DNA of 64,000 bases from DATKCT01 sp035513055 (lineage in GTDB: Bacteria; Verrucomicrobiota; Verrucomicrobiia; Verrucomicrobiales; DEV007), in assembly GCA_035513055.1 (NCBI GenBank), contig DATKCT010000187.1, positions 1-64,000 on the forward strand, written 5' to 3'. The position numbers and the translations under genes were made by a program. Below the pieces are notes generated by a model. It saw nothing but the letters and a program-made list of their open reading frames with translations, was not told where the DNA came from and ran no database searches. Of this stretch, positions 41,244 to 50,677 are shown one piece after another. How positions within the stretch are numbered: position 1 is the stretch's first letter; the number at the start of each line of letters is the position of its first letter.

Positions 41244-43571
41244 ATGGCGATGGGAAAGACGCGCGGGACGGCGAAGCGCTCATGGGCGAGGAAGGCCGGG
41301 TGGGGGATGGTGGCGTTGGCGGTCCTCTGGATCGTGTTGGTCTGGGTGGTTCCGGCGCTCCTGCCGTTTCCGGAGAGTCTGCGAAGCGATCCGCCGCCGG
41401 CTCCGGTGTATACGGACCGGGAGGGAACGCCCTTGCGCCGATTGATGTCAGGCGAAGCGGTGCGGTCGCTCGGTCCTCTCGAGTTGGAGGAAGCGGGGGA
41501 AGCGCTGCGAACGGCGACGGTGGCGGCGGAGGACCGTCGTTTTTGGCGGCATGGGGGAGTGGACTGCTGGGCGTTATTGCGGGCGGCCCGGGACTGGGCG
41601 CGTCACGGGCGGGTGGTGTCGGGCGCTTCGACGATCACCCAGCAACTGGTCAAGTTGTCGGCTCCGCCTGCCCGGAGAACTCTGGCGACCAAGGCGAAGG
41701 AGATGCTGCGGGCGCGCCGGGTGGAGATGGCTTGGAGCAAAGAGCGGATCTTGGAAGCCTACCTGAACAGGCTGGACTACGGCAATTCCCACTGGGGATG
41801 CCGGGCAGCGGCGGAGGGGTACTTCGGGAAGCCGGCCGGAGATCTGTCCCTGGCGGAGAGCGCCTTTCTGGCGGGACTGCCGCAGTCGCCGGCGCGATTG
41901 GATCCTTACCGTCATTTTGAGGCGGCGAAGACGCGCCAAGGGGTGGTGTTGGATCGTATCGCGCGGAGCGTTCCGGCGTGGCGTGAGCGGGTGGAGCGAG
42001 CCCGAAGGGAGGAACTGCGGTTGGCTCCCCGTTCGGCTGCTTTCGAGGCTCCGCATGTGGTGGATTATTTGTTGCAGCGCCGGATCCCGAAGCAGGGGGA
42101 GACGCTTCGGACCACGCTGGATCTTGCGGCGCAGAGAGCGGCGGAAGGGCTATTGAGGCGGCATCTGGCTCCTTTGGAGGATAGGCGAGTGGGAAACGGA
42201 GCGATCGTGGCGCTGGACACCGGGACGGGGGAAGTTTTGGCCCTGGTAGGCTCGCGGGACTACTTCGATCCCGAGGCCGGTCAGGTAAACGGGGCGCTGG
42301 CGCCGCGGTCGCCGGGGTCGGTGCTGAAACCGTTCACTTACCTTCTGGGCATTGAGGCGGGATTTGGTCCGGCGGCGATTTTGGCGGATGTGCCGGTGGA
42401 GTTTATGACCCCGACCGGGATCTATCAACCGCACAACTACGGCCGGACGGCGGCGGGCCCTGTCAGCGTGCGGCAGGCCTTGGCCAACTCCTTGAACATC
42501 CCCGCGGTCCGGTTGCTGGAGCGGGTAGGCGGAGCGGAGGTGTTGCGCCGGTTTCTGCGTGGGGCCGGGATCGGTCCTTTGGATCGGGAGGCTGATCATT
42601 ACGGTTTGGGACTGACCTTGGGCAATGCGCCGGTGCGCCTCTTGGACGTGACGGCCGCCTATGCCGGGTTGGGACGGCTGGGCCGTTTTGGAGCGCCCCG
42701 CTTTTTTCTGGATGAGCTGGAAGCGGGGGAAACACTTCAGTGCCGCCCTGGAGCGGCCTGGCTGATCGGGAACATCCTAGCGGACGATGGAGCGCGGGTT
42801 CCAAGTTTTGGACTGCGATCCTGTTTGGATCTGCCGTTTCCGGCAGCGGTCAAGACGGGGACGAGTTCGGATTTTCGGGACAATTGGGTGGTTGGGTATA
42901 CTCCCCGGTATACGGTGGGAGTTTGGGTAGGCAATTTCGACGGAGGGCCGATGCGAGGGGTCTCGGGTGTGACCGGCGCGGGCCCGTTGTTTCATGATCT
43001 GATGCTGTGGCTGCATGAGGACGAGGCGAGCGACTGGCCGGAAGCTCCGCCTGGGGTTGCGGAAGTCGTGGTGGATAGGCGAACGGGCAAGCGATTGGCG
43101 GAAGGGATGGCTGCTCCCGTCCCGATGAAGCACCGGCGCCGGGAGTGGGCCCTGCGAGAGTTTTTGCCGGAAGCGGTGGTTGCTGAGGACTACGATGCGG
43201 AGGGGAGGGCCTGGCTGGACCCTGGCTATGGGCAATGGTGGGCATCGCTGTCGAGGAAGCCGGAGAGTTACCGGTTGCGGCAGCCGCGGGACGCGGGTCC
43301 TGCGGCCCTTCAGATCGCGTTTCCCCTGCCGGGCACGGTGGTTTATTTGGAGAAGGCTCTTCCGTTCGGGGGACGCCGCGTCCCGTTGCGGGTTGGGAAC
43401 GGCGAAAAAGTGGATTGGACGAGCGATTCGGCGGAGATTGTGCGAGAGGAGGACCGTTTCTATGCCGAGGTGTCCGCCGGGCGCCATCGATTCCGGGCGC
43501 GAGACCGGGGGTCCGGGGAAGAGGCGACGACTTGGATCCGTGTTGTGGGAAACGACGGCCGGGAAGAGTGA
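41244..43571 (+). CDS. pbpC: Penicillin-binding protein 1C
   Basis: A 775-residue protein. The ATG at 41244 has a good ribosome-binding site (GGGGAGG); the longer TTG start overlapping the upstream stop is less likely. An N-terminal membrane helix (about 18-38) is followed by a GT51 transglycosylase domain with AAEDRRFWRHGGVD (catalytic Glu) and SGASTITQQLVKL. The transpeptidase domain has SPGSVLKPFTY (SxxK), SLN, and KTGTS. The C-terminus is a beta domain (LQIAFPLPGTVVYLEKAL) of the PBP1C type. It polymerises and crosslinks peptidoglycan and pairs with the upstream macroglobulin. Confidence 0.93.
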   Translation: MAMGKTRGTAKRSWARKAGWGMVALAVLWIVLVWVVPALLPFPESLRSDPPPAPVYTDREGTPLRRLMSGEAVRSLGPLELEEAGEALRTATVAAEDRRFWRHGGVDCWALLRAARDWARHGRVVSGASTITQQLVKLSAPPARRTLATKAKEMLRARRVEMAWSKERILEAYLNRLDYGNSHWGCRAAAEGYFGKPAGDLSLAESAFLAGLPQSPARLDPYRHFEAAKTRQGVVLDRIARSVPAWRERVERARREELRLAPRSAAFEAPHVVDYLLQRRIPKQGETLRTTLDLAAQRAAEGLLRRHLAPLEDRRVGNGAIVALDTGTGEVLALVGSRDYFDPEAGQVNGALAPRSPGSVLKPFTYLLGIEAGFGPAAILADVPVEFMTPTGIYQPHNYGRTAAGPVSVRQALANSLNIPAVRLLERVGGAEVLRRFLRGAGIGPLDREADHYGLGLTLGNAPVRLLDVTAAYAGLGRLGRFGAPRFFLDELEAGETLQCRPGAAWLIGNILADDGARVPSFGLRSCLDLPFPAAVKTGTSSDFRDNWVVGYTPRYTVGVWVGNFDGGPMRGVSGVTGAGPLFHDLMLWLHEDEASDWPEAPPGVAEVVVDRRTGKRLAEGMAAPVPMKHRRREWALREFLPEAVVAEDYDAEGRAWLDPGYGQWWASLSRKPESYRLRQPRDAGPAALQIAFPLPGTVVYLEKALPFGGRRVPLRVGNGEKVDWTSDSAEIVREEDRFYAEVSAGRHRFRARDRGSGEEATTWIRVVGNDGREE

Positions 43572-43934
43572 GGCGGTGTGATTCGGTGAAGTTCTGCTGC
43601 GGGCCCGGGAAGTGGGGCGCTGCCTATGCAGCGACGGGACTTGGGAGGGCACGTTTTGAAGGGGAGCGGAGGCGGGAGGCGCCGGCTTGCCTTGGCCGTT
43701 GACCCGTCCCGGCGCTGCGCGCCTCGAAAAAGAGCGGCGATTCTCGCCGCAGTCCGAGAGCACGCGGCTTTCCTTGGCCGTTGATTCCCAACGAACGAAA
43801 TTGTTCGCCGCCAATGCCTAGTACTGATCGGCGCACAGGCAATGGCCGAGGGGCGTGAGGCGAAAGGGCGAGTTGACCCTTTGATCTTGCCGGGCTATTC
43901 GATGCGCTCGGGATTCCTGAATCAAGTTATGCAT
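43572..43934. other. Intergenic region with a short direct repeat
   Basis: No gene is supported. The text CCTTGGCCGTTGA occurs twice (about 43690 and 43772). This may be a small duplication. The L,D-transpeptidase ORF is open from 43842, but the first part does not look translated. Confidence 0.45.
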
Positions 43935-44600
43935 ATGGAGAGAAGCGGAACCGGATTCGCTGCGCGAGGGTCGTGGGTGTGGGCATTCACGGCGGGGTCC
44001 GCTGTGCTGGCGTTGGGTTTGCCGGGTTGCGCCTCATTGGAGGAGCGAAGGGTTGCGCGCGAAACGCGAGAGGAGCAGCAGCGCATCCTGGCGGAGTATG
44101 AGGCTTTTGTGGCTTCCGAGGGTTACGCGAAGAACGTGTACCGGAACGACAATCTGTTGGAGGAATTGAAGCCGGAAGAGACGGAGATTGTGGTCTCCTT
44201 GAGCCGGCAGCGGGCCCTGGTGATGAAAGGCGCTCAGGTGGCCTTGGACACGCCTGTTTCGACGGGAAAACGGGGGCACGCCACGCCGAAGGGAAGCTAC
44301 AAGGTTTTGGCGAAGTCCCGGATGCACCGGTCGAACCTCTATGGGGCCATCTACGATGCGGAGGGGAATCTAGTGACGGGCGGAGCTTCGACGCGGGTGG
44401 ATGCTGTGCCGGAGGGGGGACGCTATGTGGGGACGGCAATGCCGTATTGGATGCGCCTGACCCCCACCGGAATTGGATTGCATTCTGGCTACGTTCCGTC
44501 TCATCCGGCCTCGCACGGCTGCGTGCGCGTACCCAAAGGGGTGCAGCCGATCATTTATGAGAAGTCGGAGGTGGGCACGCCTGTCCGTATTGAGGATTGA
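43935..44600 (+). CDS. L,D-transpeptidase (YkuD family) lipoprotein
   Basis: A 221-residue protein. The start at 43935 gives a signal peptide ending in the lipobox LPGC (Cys about residue 31); ATGs at 43902 and 43929 are alternatives. After a helical linker comes the YkuD domain: EIVVSLSRQRALVMKGAQVALDTPVSTGKRGHATPKGSY, then GIGLHSGYVPSHPASHGCVRVP, which holds the catalytic HxGxxSHGCVR with Cys. It makes 3-3 crosslinks or attaches proteins to peptidoglycan. It follows pbpC on the same strand after about 360 bp, so the three genes form an envelope cluster. Confidence 0.9.
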   Translation: MERSGTGFAARGSWVWAFTAGSAVLALGLPGCASLEERRVARETREEQQRILAEYEAFVASEGYAKNVYRNDNLLEELKPEETEIVVSLSRQRALVMKGAQVALDTPVSTGKRGHATPKGSYKVLAKSRMHRSNLYGAIYDAEGNLVTGGASTRVDAVPEGGRYVGTAMPYWMRLTPTGIGLHSGYVPSHPASHGCVRVPKGVQPIIYEKSEVGTPVRIED

Positions 44601-44672
44601 GCGGAGTTTTCGAAAGGGTCGCGAGCGAGCAGGATGAGGTTGAGGAACGGCTGCTGAGGGTTCAAGGCGGAG

Positions 44673-47420
44673 ATGGACAAGGAACTCGAAGCATTGAGGG
44701 AGTCGGCCGAGCACCAGCGGCTCGAGGAAGAGCGCAGGGGATTTCGGGGCTGGAGGAACTGGGGGACGTTCTTGCCCGAGCGCCAATGGGGCACGGTGCG
44801 GGAGGACTATTCGGACGACGGAAACTGTTGGGAGTACTTTACGCACGATGACGCCCGGAGCCGGGCCTATCGATGGGGGGAGGACGGACTGTTGGGGTGG
44901 TGCGACCGAAAGTGCCAATTGTGCCTGGCCCCGGCGCTCTGGAACGGAGTGGACGGGATACTGAAGGAGCGGCTCTTCGGGTTGACCAACCCGGAAGGGA
45001 ATCACGGAGAAGATGTCAAGGAGCTCTATCATTATCTCGACGCGACTCCCACCCATTCCTACTGCCTGGGCCTCTACCGTTATCCGCAAGCGGAATTTCC
45101 CTATATTGAGTTGGTTAGGGAGAATTCCAAACGCGGGGCGGACGAGACCGAGTTTGAGATCTTGGACACGGGAGTGTTCGAGGACGGCCGCTATTTCGAT
45201 GTTTTCGTCGAGTACGCCAAGGCTTCGCCGAACGACATGCTGGCGCGCTACACCGCCTGGAACCGGGGTCCCGAGAAGGCGATGTTGCACATTCTTCCGC
45301 AGGTGTGGTTTCGCAACACTTGGTCTTGGGGCGCGGCGCACGAGGGGAGCCGGGTCAAACCGTTGCTGCGGATGGATGGAAAGGGGAAGCTGGTGGCGGA
45401 CCACGAGACGCTGCACCGCAGCTTCGTGGAGTTCGATCCGGGATTGGAGGATCATTTCCGCGGTTTTCTCTTTACGGAGAACGTGACCAACGACCGGCGC
45501 CTGTTCCACCGGACCAACGACACGCGGGTGGTGAAAGACGGATTCCACGAATATGTGGTCAACGGGCGGGTTGAGGCGGTGAATCTGCGGGGCATCGGGA
45601 CCAAGGCGGCGGGGCATTATGCGATGGAGATCCCGCCGGGCGAGAGCTTCACTGTCCGGCTGCGTCTTTACCGGGAGGGCGAGCATCCTTTGGGAAGGAC
45701 CTTTGACCGATTCGACGCGTTGATGGAGCAACGCCGCGCTGAAGCGGACCGTTTCTACGAAGTGTTGCTGCCGGAATCGATGACGGCGGACGAGAGACTG
45801 GTGGCTCGTCAAGCTTACGGCGGTCTTTTGTGGTCCAAGCAGTTCTATCACTACATCGTTGCGGATTGGCTGGGAGGCGACGCCAACCGGCTGCCGACAT
45901 CGCAGGCCCGGCGTCGCGGCCGCAACGCGGATTGGAGGCATCTTTATTCCCGGAACATTCTCTCGATGCCCGACAAATGGGAGTATCCCTGGTTCGCAGC
46001 CTGGGATCTCGCTTTTCATATGATCCCGTTTGCCCGGATCGACCCCGAATTCGCCAAGACTCAGCTCTTGGTGATGCTGCGGGAGTGGTACATGCATCCC
46101 AATGGCCAGATCCCGGCTTACGAGTTTGCTTTGGGAGACGTCAATCCTCCGGTGCATGCCTGGGCGGCGTGGCGGGTTTACCGGGAAATGCTGCTGCAAG
46201 GGCGCAAAGACCGGGATTTCTTGACGCGGATATTTCAGAAGCTGTTGTTGAACTTCACCTGGTGGGTCAACCGGAAGGACGCGGCGGGTCACGGCATTTT
46301 CGCTGGCGGGTTTCTCGGGCTGGACAACATCAGCATATTTGACAGGTCGCACCCTCCGCCGGGCGGCGGGTCGTGGCAGCAAGCGGATGGCACAGCGTGG
46401 ATGGCGTTTTATTGCGCCTGGATGTTGCACATTGCCTTGGAGTTGTCCCGCGACGGGGAGAGACGGGCGGTGGCGTACGAGGATATGGCTTCCAAGTTTC
46501 TCGAGCACTTCGTGCAGATTGTGGATTCGATGAACACACACGGGGGTATGGGATTGTGGGACGAAGAGGATGGATTTTACTACGACCAGGTGCAGACGCA
46601 GCAGGAGGTGATTCAGATCCGGACGCGTTCTTTGGTGGGATTGCTGCCGATTATCGGCGTATTCATTCTGGAGGGGGAGGTTATGAATTCGCTCCCCGGG
46701 TTTCGGAGCCGGTTTGATTGGTTCTTGGAGAATCAAAAGGATCTCTCCCGTTACGTTCGTCACGAGGAGGAAGGAGATAATGGACGTTGGCTTTTTGCGT
46801 TAACGCCGGAGACGCGATTGCGGCGGATTCTGACGCGGCTTTTGGATGAGGACGAATTCCTGTCCCCTTACGGCATCCGGTCGTTGTCCAAGGCGCATGC
46901 CGAGCATCCCTTCATCCTGAATGAGAATGGGGAGGAGTACCGGCTCGAGTATGTTCCGGGCGAGGCCTGCGGTGGGATGTTTGGAGGCAACTCGAACTGG
47001 CGTGGGCCGGTCTGGTTTCCGATGAACCGCTTGATCATCGAGTCGCTCGAGATCTACGACCGGTTCTACGGGGAACGGTTTCAGGTCGAGTTTCCCACGG
47101 GGTCGGGAATTCTGATGAAGCTGGGAGACGTGGCGACGGAATTGAAGCGGCGGCTGGCGGGCTTGTTTCTTCTGGATGCCAAAGGGCGCCGGCCGGTGTT
47201 TGGCGGGAACCCGTACTACAGCGCCGACCCTAACTGGAGCGATTGTCTCCAGTTTTATGAGTATTTTCATGGGGAGACAGGGCGAGGGTTGGGGGCCAGC
47301 CATCAGACCGGTTGGACGGCGCTGGTCGCGACGGTTTTGGAGGACTTGGCGCAGCGGAGGGAGGAGCGGGAGAAGGCTTCCGGGCATGTGGAGGAACCGA
47401 AACCGGTTCCGCCTCCGTAG
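44673..47420 (+). CDS. GH63-type glycosidase (MGH1-like)
   Basis: A 915-residue protein without signal peptide. The N-terminal part has WGTVREDYSDDGNCWEYF and the text WNGVDGILKERLFGLTNPEGNHGED. The C-terminal (alpha/alpha)6 barrel has PDKWEYPWFAAWDLAFHMIPFA with Asp as likely catalytic acid, PNGQIPAYEFALGDVNPPVHAWA, and GGMFGGNSNWRGPVWFPMNRLIIE. This pattern fits glycoside hydrolase family 63 proteins, which remove glucose from oligosaccharides or glucosylglycerate. Cytosolic location is suggested by the lack of a signal. The start is set by an ATG with GGCGGAG ahead. Confidence 0.85.
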   Translation: MDKELEALRESAEHQRLEEERRGFRGWRNWGTFLPERQWGTVREDYSDDGNCWEYFTHDDARSRAYRWGEDGLLGWCDRKCQLCLAPALWNGVDGILKERLFGLTNPEGNHGEDVKELYHYLDATPTHSYCLGLYRYPQAEFPYIELVRENSKRGADETEFEILDTGVFEDGRYFDVFVEYAKASPNDMLARYTAWNRGPEKAMLHILPQVWFRNTWSWGAAHEGSRVKPLLRMDGKGKLVADHETLHRSFVEFDPGLEDHFRGFLFTENVTNDRRLFHRTNDTRVVKDGFHEYVVNGRVEAVNLRGIGTKAAGHYAMEIPPGESFTVRLRLYREGEHPLGRTFDRFDALMEQRRAEADRFYEVLLPESMTADERLVARQAYGGLLWSKQFYHYIVADWLGGDANRLPTSQARRRGRNADWRHLYSRNILSMPDKWEYPWFAAWDLAFHMIPFARIDPEFAKTQLLVMLREWYMHPNGQIPAYEFALGDVNPPVHAWAAWRVYREMLLQGRKDRDFLTRIFQKLLLNFTWWVNRKDAAGHGIFAGGFLGLDNISIFDRSHPPPGGGSWQQADGTAWMAFYCAWMLHIALELSRDGERRAVAYEDMASKFLEHFVQIVDSMNTHGGMGLWDEEDGFYYDQVQTQQEVIQIRTRSLVGLLPIIGVFILEGEVMNSLPGFRSRFDWFLENQKDLSRYVRHEEEGDNGRWLFALTPETRLRRILTRLLDEDEFLSPYGIRSLSKAHAEHPFILNENGEEYRLEYVPGEACGGMFGGNSNWRGPVWFPMNRLIIESLEIYDRFYGERFQVEFPTGSGILMKLGDVATELKRRLAGLFLLDAKGRRPVFGGNPYYSADPNWSDCLQFYEYFHGETGRGLGASHQTGWTALVATVLEDLAQRREEREKASGHVEEPKPVPPP

Positions 47421-47440
47421 CCGGCATTTCTCATTCGATC
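47421..47440 (+). repeat. Family A element, left end only
   Basis: CCGGCATTTCTCATTCG directly follows the TAG stop of the GH63 gene. The rest of the element is not recognisable. Confidence 0.4.
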
Positions 47441-47511
47441 TCCATCGTGGTCGTGCGCTTCGACCACCGTTTCTTCACTTGCGGCAGATTTGCAGAGGAG
47501 CGGGCGTGAGA

Positions 47512-48195
47512 TCAGTGGCGGGAGGGGAGGCTACGGGGCCGATAGTTTGCACGCACTTGAGAGGCGAATTCGCACAGGGCTGCCAGGGGATCGGGTCCGC
47601 TGATGAGAGGATGACCGATGACAACGTACTCGGCGCCCTTGCTCACGGCCCGGAGGGCATCTTCGATGCCGAAGCAGCCTGCTCCGACCGGGCAGTCGAC
47701 TGCGGCGAGGACTTCGTCGAGCCATTGGGTCGAGTCGCGAGAAGGGTCGGCGCGGCGTTCGTCGGCGCTGTAGTGCAAATAGAGGATATCGGCTCCCCAG
47801 GCGGCGCATTGGCGGGCGCGTTCGGCTTGGTTCTTGACTCCAATGGTATCGACGACCACGCCGATGCCAAGCTTCTTGCCTTCGTCAATGGCGGAGCGGA
47901 CCGTTTCATCGGAGGCATTGGCGCAGACGGTCATGAGGTGAGCGCCTTGTTCGTGGGTGCGTTGGACATTCTTGAACCCGGAATCCATCGTTTTGTAGTC
48001 GGCGAGGACGACGCGGTTGGGAAAAGCGGTCGCGAGGGCTCCGATGGCCTTGAATCCCTGGCAGGTAATGAGCGGAGTGCCGGCTTCGAGCCAATCGATA
48101 CCGGCTTCCAAGGCGATGCCGGCCATGGCCAGGGCTTCTTCGACGGTGGAGTAATCGAGGGCGATCTGAGTGATGGGAGGATGGAGTGCGACCAT
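47512..48195 (-). CDS. Orotidine 5'-phosphate decarboxylase superfamily enzyme (HPS/KGPDC type)
   Basis: A 227-residue TIM-barrel protein: ITQIALDYSTVEEALAMA, EAGTPLI, the metal/substrate motif VVLADYKTMDSG (compare ADxKxxD), GIGVVVDTIGVKN, and VIGHPLISGPDP for the phosphate site. This is the suprafamily of 3-hexulose-6-phosphate synthase and 3-keto-L-gulonate-6-phosphate decarboxylase. Which reaction it catalyses cannot be fixed; no ascorbate or RuMP partner gene is adjacent. It stands on the strand opposite to its neighbours. Confidence 0.8.
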   Translation of the reverse strand: MVALHPPITQIALDYSTVEEALAMAGIALEAGIDWLEAGTPLITCQGFKAIGALATAFPNRVVLADYKTMDSGFKNVQRTHEQGAHLMTVCANASDETVRSAIDEGKKLGIGVVVDTIGVKNQAERARQCAAWGADILYLHYSADERRADPSRDSTQWLDEVLAAVDCPVGAGCFGIEDALRAVSKGAEYVVIGHPLISGPDPLAALCEFASQVRANYRPRSLPSRH

Positions 48196-48608
48196 GGCGG
48201 GTTATGCGGACAACCTCTACAATATCCCGGGACCTTGGTATGATTTTTGTTTCCAAATGCAATCGAGCCGCGTCTGGATCCGGCCGCGCAGCATTTCCGT
48301 TTCCGAAGGAGGCCACGCGATTCCGCCGGGAAACGGTGAGGAAGTTCGATGCGGCGATCGACGAAGGCGGTGCGGCCGAAGCCTCCTGCTTCGGGTTCTG
48401 CTTCGATGGAAAAGACTCGCAGGTCAACAATCCGGACGTTTTCCTCTTCGGGCTGGAAGAAACCGGCTTCGCGCAGGTTGAGGTTGATGGTGCGGCCTTC
48501 GTTGAGGGCCTCGATCTCCTCTTTCAAGAGGTTGAACCGGATGGGGACGGACCGCTCGGGCCGGTTTGAGTTGTAGTGATCGAAGATGGTTTCGGCGACG
48601 GCGGACAA
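48196..48608 (-). CDS. Hypothetical protein, boundary with downstream gene unclear
   Basis: The frame opening at 48608 (MSAVAETIFDHYNSN) reads like a real protein over about 85 residues (PIRFNLLKEEIEALNEGRT, VDLRVFSIEAEPEAGGFGR) and then becomes less protein-like and runs on into the decarboxylase gene in another frame to 47931. Either the gene is short and has lost its stop, or a frameshift exists near 48340. No family is recognised. I list only the part outside the neighbour. Confidence 0.35.
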
Positions 48609-48657
48609 CCTCTCTTGCTGGGTCTTTCAACTTGCTGGACCGCTGCAGCAGCATTAA

Positions 48658-48730
48658 ATTGGCACACTGGGCGAAAGGGGTTCCCCTCGCAGAAAGGCGT
48701 TCGGGCGGCCCGGCGTCCCAACGTGCCAAT
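48658..48730 (+). ncRNA. Possible structured leader of the next gene
   Basis: ATTGGCAC at 48658-48665 and GTGCCAAT at 48723-48730 form a perfect 8-bp outer stem. Inside, GCGAAAGGGG TT CCCCTCGC makes a second stem-loop. The closing arm lies just before the AAGGAG ribosome-binding site at 48734. It is not a tRNA because no T-loop is present. It could be a leader element; no known riboswitch is recognised. Confidence 0.35.
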
Positions 48731-48749
48731 GGGAAAGGAGACTGAATCC

Positions 48750-49406
48750 ATGACGGTGAACGATCATCTCTCAGAATTAGGGCGCGATTTGGAGGTGGAC
48801 TTGCGGGAGGCGCAGCGTTTGCTTGAGCTGAGTTGGGAGGACGCAGTGGGGGAAATGCGCTCACGGCGGGCGACGCTGGGGGAAGAGGCGCAACGCGCCG
48901 TTCGGAGCCTTGAGCCTCTCGCGAATGAGGCGGATTCGCGGATGCAGGAAGTGCAGGACCGGTTGGGAGAGCTGAACCTGCTGCTGGCCGAGGAAGAAAT
49001 CGGGGATATGGAAACCTTTCTCAAGTATCGTGAACGGGTCTTGGGCGCCATGGAAGCGGCGAGGGACGCTTTGGCCCGGCTTGAGGCGGAAGGTCGCGCC
49101 GGGTGGAGTGAGCGGGGAGAAGTCATGAGGGAAGTGTGGCGGCGTTTCTTTGGAAGTTTGGAGCTGGTCCGGATTCACTTGGCGCGGGACGGGCAAATGG
49201 CTTCGGAGCGATTCGAGCAGGAGCGGGTTCAATTGATTGAGGACCTCGGGAGAATTCGGGAGACGCCTCACAAGACGTGGACAGGCCAGGATCTCAAAAC
49301 GGCCTTGACGGAACGGTATCAAGCGTTTGTGCCGTATTTGAGGGCATTGCTGGTATGGCCGGACGAGGTGGCGCCGAAGCCTCCCGGTCAGAAGCGCGAA
49401 GATTAG
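48750..49406 (+). CDS. Hypothetical coiled-coil protein
   Basis: A 218-residue cytoplasmic protein that is almost all helix and strongly charged (GRDLEVDLREAQRLLELSWEDAVGEM, ADSRMQEVQDRLGELNLLLAEEE, MREVWRRFFGSLELVRIHLARDG). It probably forms a coiled coil or helical bundle. The start at 48750 is favoured by an AAGGAG ribosome-binding site at 48734-48739; the ORF is open from 48576. No family is recognised. Confidence 0.6.
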   Translation: MTVNDHLSELGRDLEVDLREAQRLLELSWEDAVGEMRSRRATLGEEAQRAVRSLEPLANEADSRMQEVQDRLGELNLLLAEEEIGDMETFLKYRERVLGAMEAARDALARLEAEGRAGWSERGEVMREVWRRFFGSLELVRIHLARDGQMASERFEQERVQLIEDLGRIRETPHKTWTGQDLKTALTERYQAFVPYLRALLVWPDEVAPKPPGQKRED

Positions 49407-49460
49407 TCCGCGTTGATTTTGGGGTCGACTTCCCATGCCGAACCCGCTTATTCTTGCGGT

Positions 49461-50492
49461 ATGAACACCCCTTCCCCGACTCGAATTCAGGTTTGTACAG
49501 ATTGTAACGAACTCAGCCGGAGGAGTTTTTTGCGGCGCGGGGCGGGGGTTATCGCGGCGGGCGCGGCAGGCGCTTCCGGCGTCGCGATTCCGGGACTGTT
49601 GAGCGCGGCGCCGAAACCGGAATCGGCGTCGGAGACTTTGGCGGCGGGTCTATTTCGGAGCTTGAGTGAGGAACAACGGAAGGCCTTGGTGTTTCCCTTT
49701 GACGATCCGCTGCGGCAGAAGGTGGACAACAACTGGAACATCACGGAGAAGACTGTGGCTGAGTTTTTCAAGGCGGATCAGCAGGCCATGATCCGCGAGT
49801 TGTTCCTCAAGATGCACAGTGAGGAATATGCCGAAACCGTGATGAAGCAGGTGGAGCACGACAGTGGAGAGAAAGGATTCGGGGCGTCGTCGGTGGCGTT
49901 TTTTGGCGAACCGGATTCGCCGGGGTTCGAGTTTGTTTTGACGGGCCGGCACTGTACCCGCCGCTGTGATGGGAACACGGTCGAGGGCGCCGCCTTCGGC
50001 GGCCCGATCTTTTACGGACATGCTGCGGAAGGTTTTAACGAGAAGCCGGACCATCCGGGCAACGCCTATTGGTTTCAAGCCAAGCGAGCGAACGAGCTGT
50101 TCCAGATGCTCGATGGAAAGCAGAGGGAAACGGCATTGCTAGGAGACAGCCGCGGCGAGCACGGGACCGACACTGTGAAATTGTCGGGCAAGAAAGAGGG
50201 ATTACCAGGGCTTCCCTTTTCCGGGATGAGCAGTGATCAGGTAGACCACGCCCGCAAGGTATTGCGGGACCTGCTCGCGCCTTTCCGCGCGGAGGACGCT
50301 GAGGAGGCGATGCAGTTGATTGAAGCCAACGGATTCGGGCATTTGCACATCGCGTTTTACCGGAACGAGAATATCGGCGGAGACACGGTGTGGGACGTCT
50401 GGCAGATTGAGGGTCCGTCCATGGTCTGGTATTTTCGGGGCGATCCCCACGTCCATGTATGGGCGCACGTGCGGGAAGCGCCGCTGGCCTGA
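49461..50492 (+). CDS. DUF3500 family secreted protein
   Basis: A 343-residue protein with a twin-arginine signal (LSRRSFLRRGAGVIAAGAAGASG), so likely exported by Tat. The body follows the DUF3500 pattern: EEQRKALVFPFDDPLRQKVDNNW, DSPGFEFVLTGRHCTRRCDGN, AAFGGPIFYGHAAEG, and near the end WDVWQIEGPSMVWYFRGDPHVHVWAHV, where PHVH may bind metal. Its function is not established. It is transcribed with the coiled-coil gene upstream, separated by 54 bp. Confidence 0.85.
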   Translation: MNTPSPTRIQVCTDCNELSRRSFLRRGAGVIAAGAAGASGVAIPGLLSAAPKPESASETLAAGLFRSLSEEQRKALVFPFDDPLRQKVDNNWNITEKTVAEFFKADQQAMIRELFLKMHSEEYAETVMKQVEHDSGEKGFGASSVAFFGEPDSPGFEFVLTGRHCTRRCDGNTVEGAAFGGPIFYGHAAEGFNEKPDHPGNAYWFQAKRANELFQMLDGKQRETALLGDSRGEHGTDTVKLSGKKEGLPGLPFSGMSSDQVDHARKVLRDLLAPFRAEDAEEAMQLIEANGFGHLHIAFYRNENIGGDTVWDVWQIEGPSMVWYFRGDPHVHVWAHVREAPLA

Positions 50493-50517
50493 GCGCGCAT
50501 TTGCAATAGGGAAGCTC

Positions 50518-50535
50518 ACACGCATTTCTCATAGG
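50518..50535 (+). repeat. Family A element, left arm only
   Basis: CACGCATTTCTCATAGG matches the left arm. It lies 26 bp after the DUF3500 stop, in a 185-bp gap between convergent genes in which no gene or terminator was seen. Confidence 0.4.
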
Positions 50536-50677
50536 CGAACGCGGCGCCTCGGCCGCGAAGCGCATCTCGCCCGGGCAGGAGTGGGAGGGTGCGCTGGTTG
50601 GCCCGGCCTTGGGGGGCAGGCGCGAGGGCGGGAGTGGCGGCGGTCACGCCGCGTTGTCCGCCGGCAGCCTCGATTTT

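Noticed and set aside
44370..46763. A 797-residue open frame on the minus strand
   Set aside because: It lies fully opposite the GH63 gene, has no start signal and no domain pattern. Long mirror frames are expected in GC-rich genes.
48658..48730. Possible tRNA because of the 73-nt length and acceptor-like outer stem
   Set aside because: No D-loop GG or T-loop GTTCRA pattern and no proper anticodon arm.
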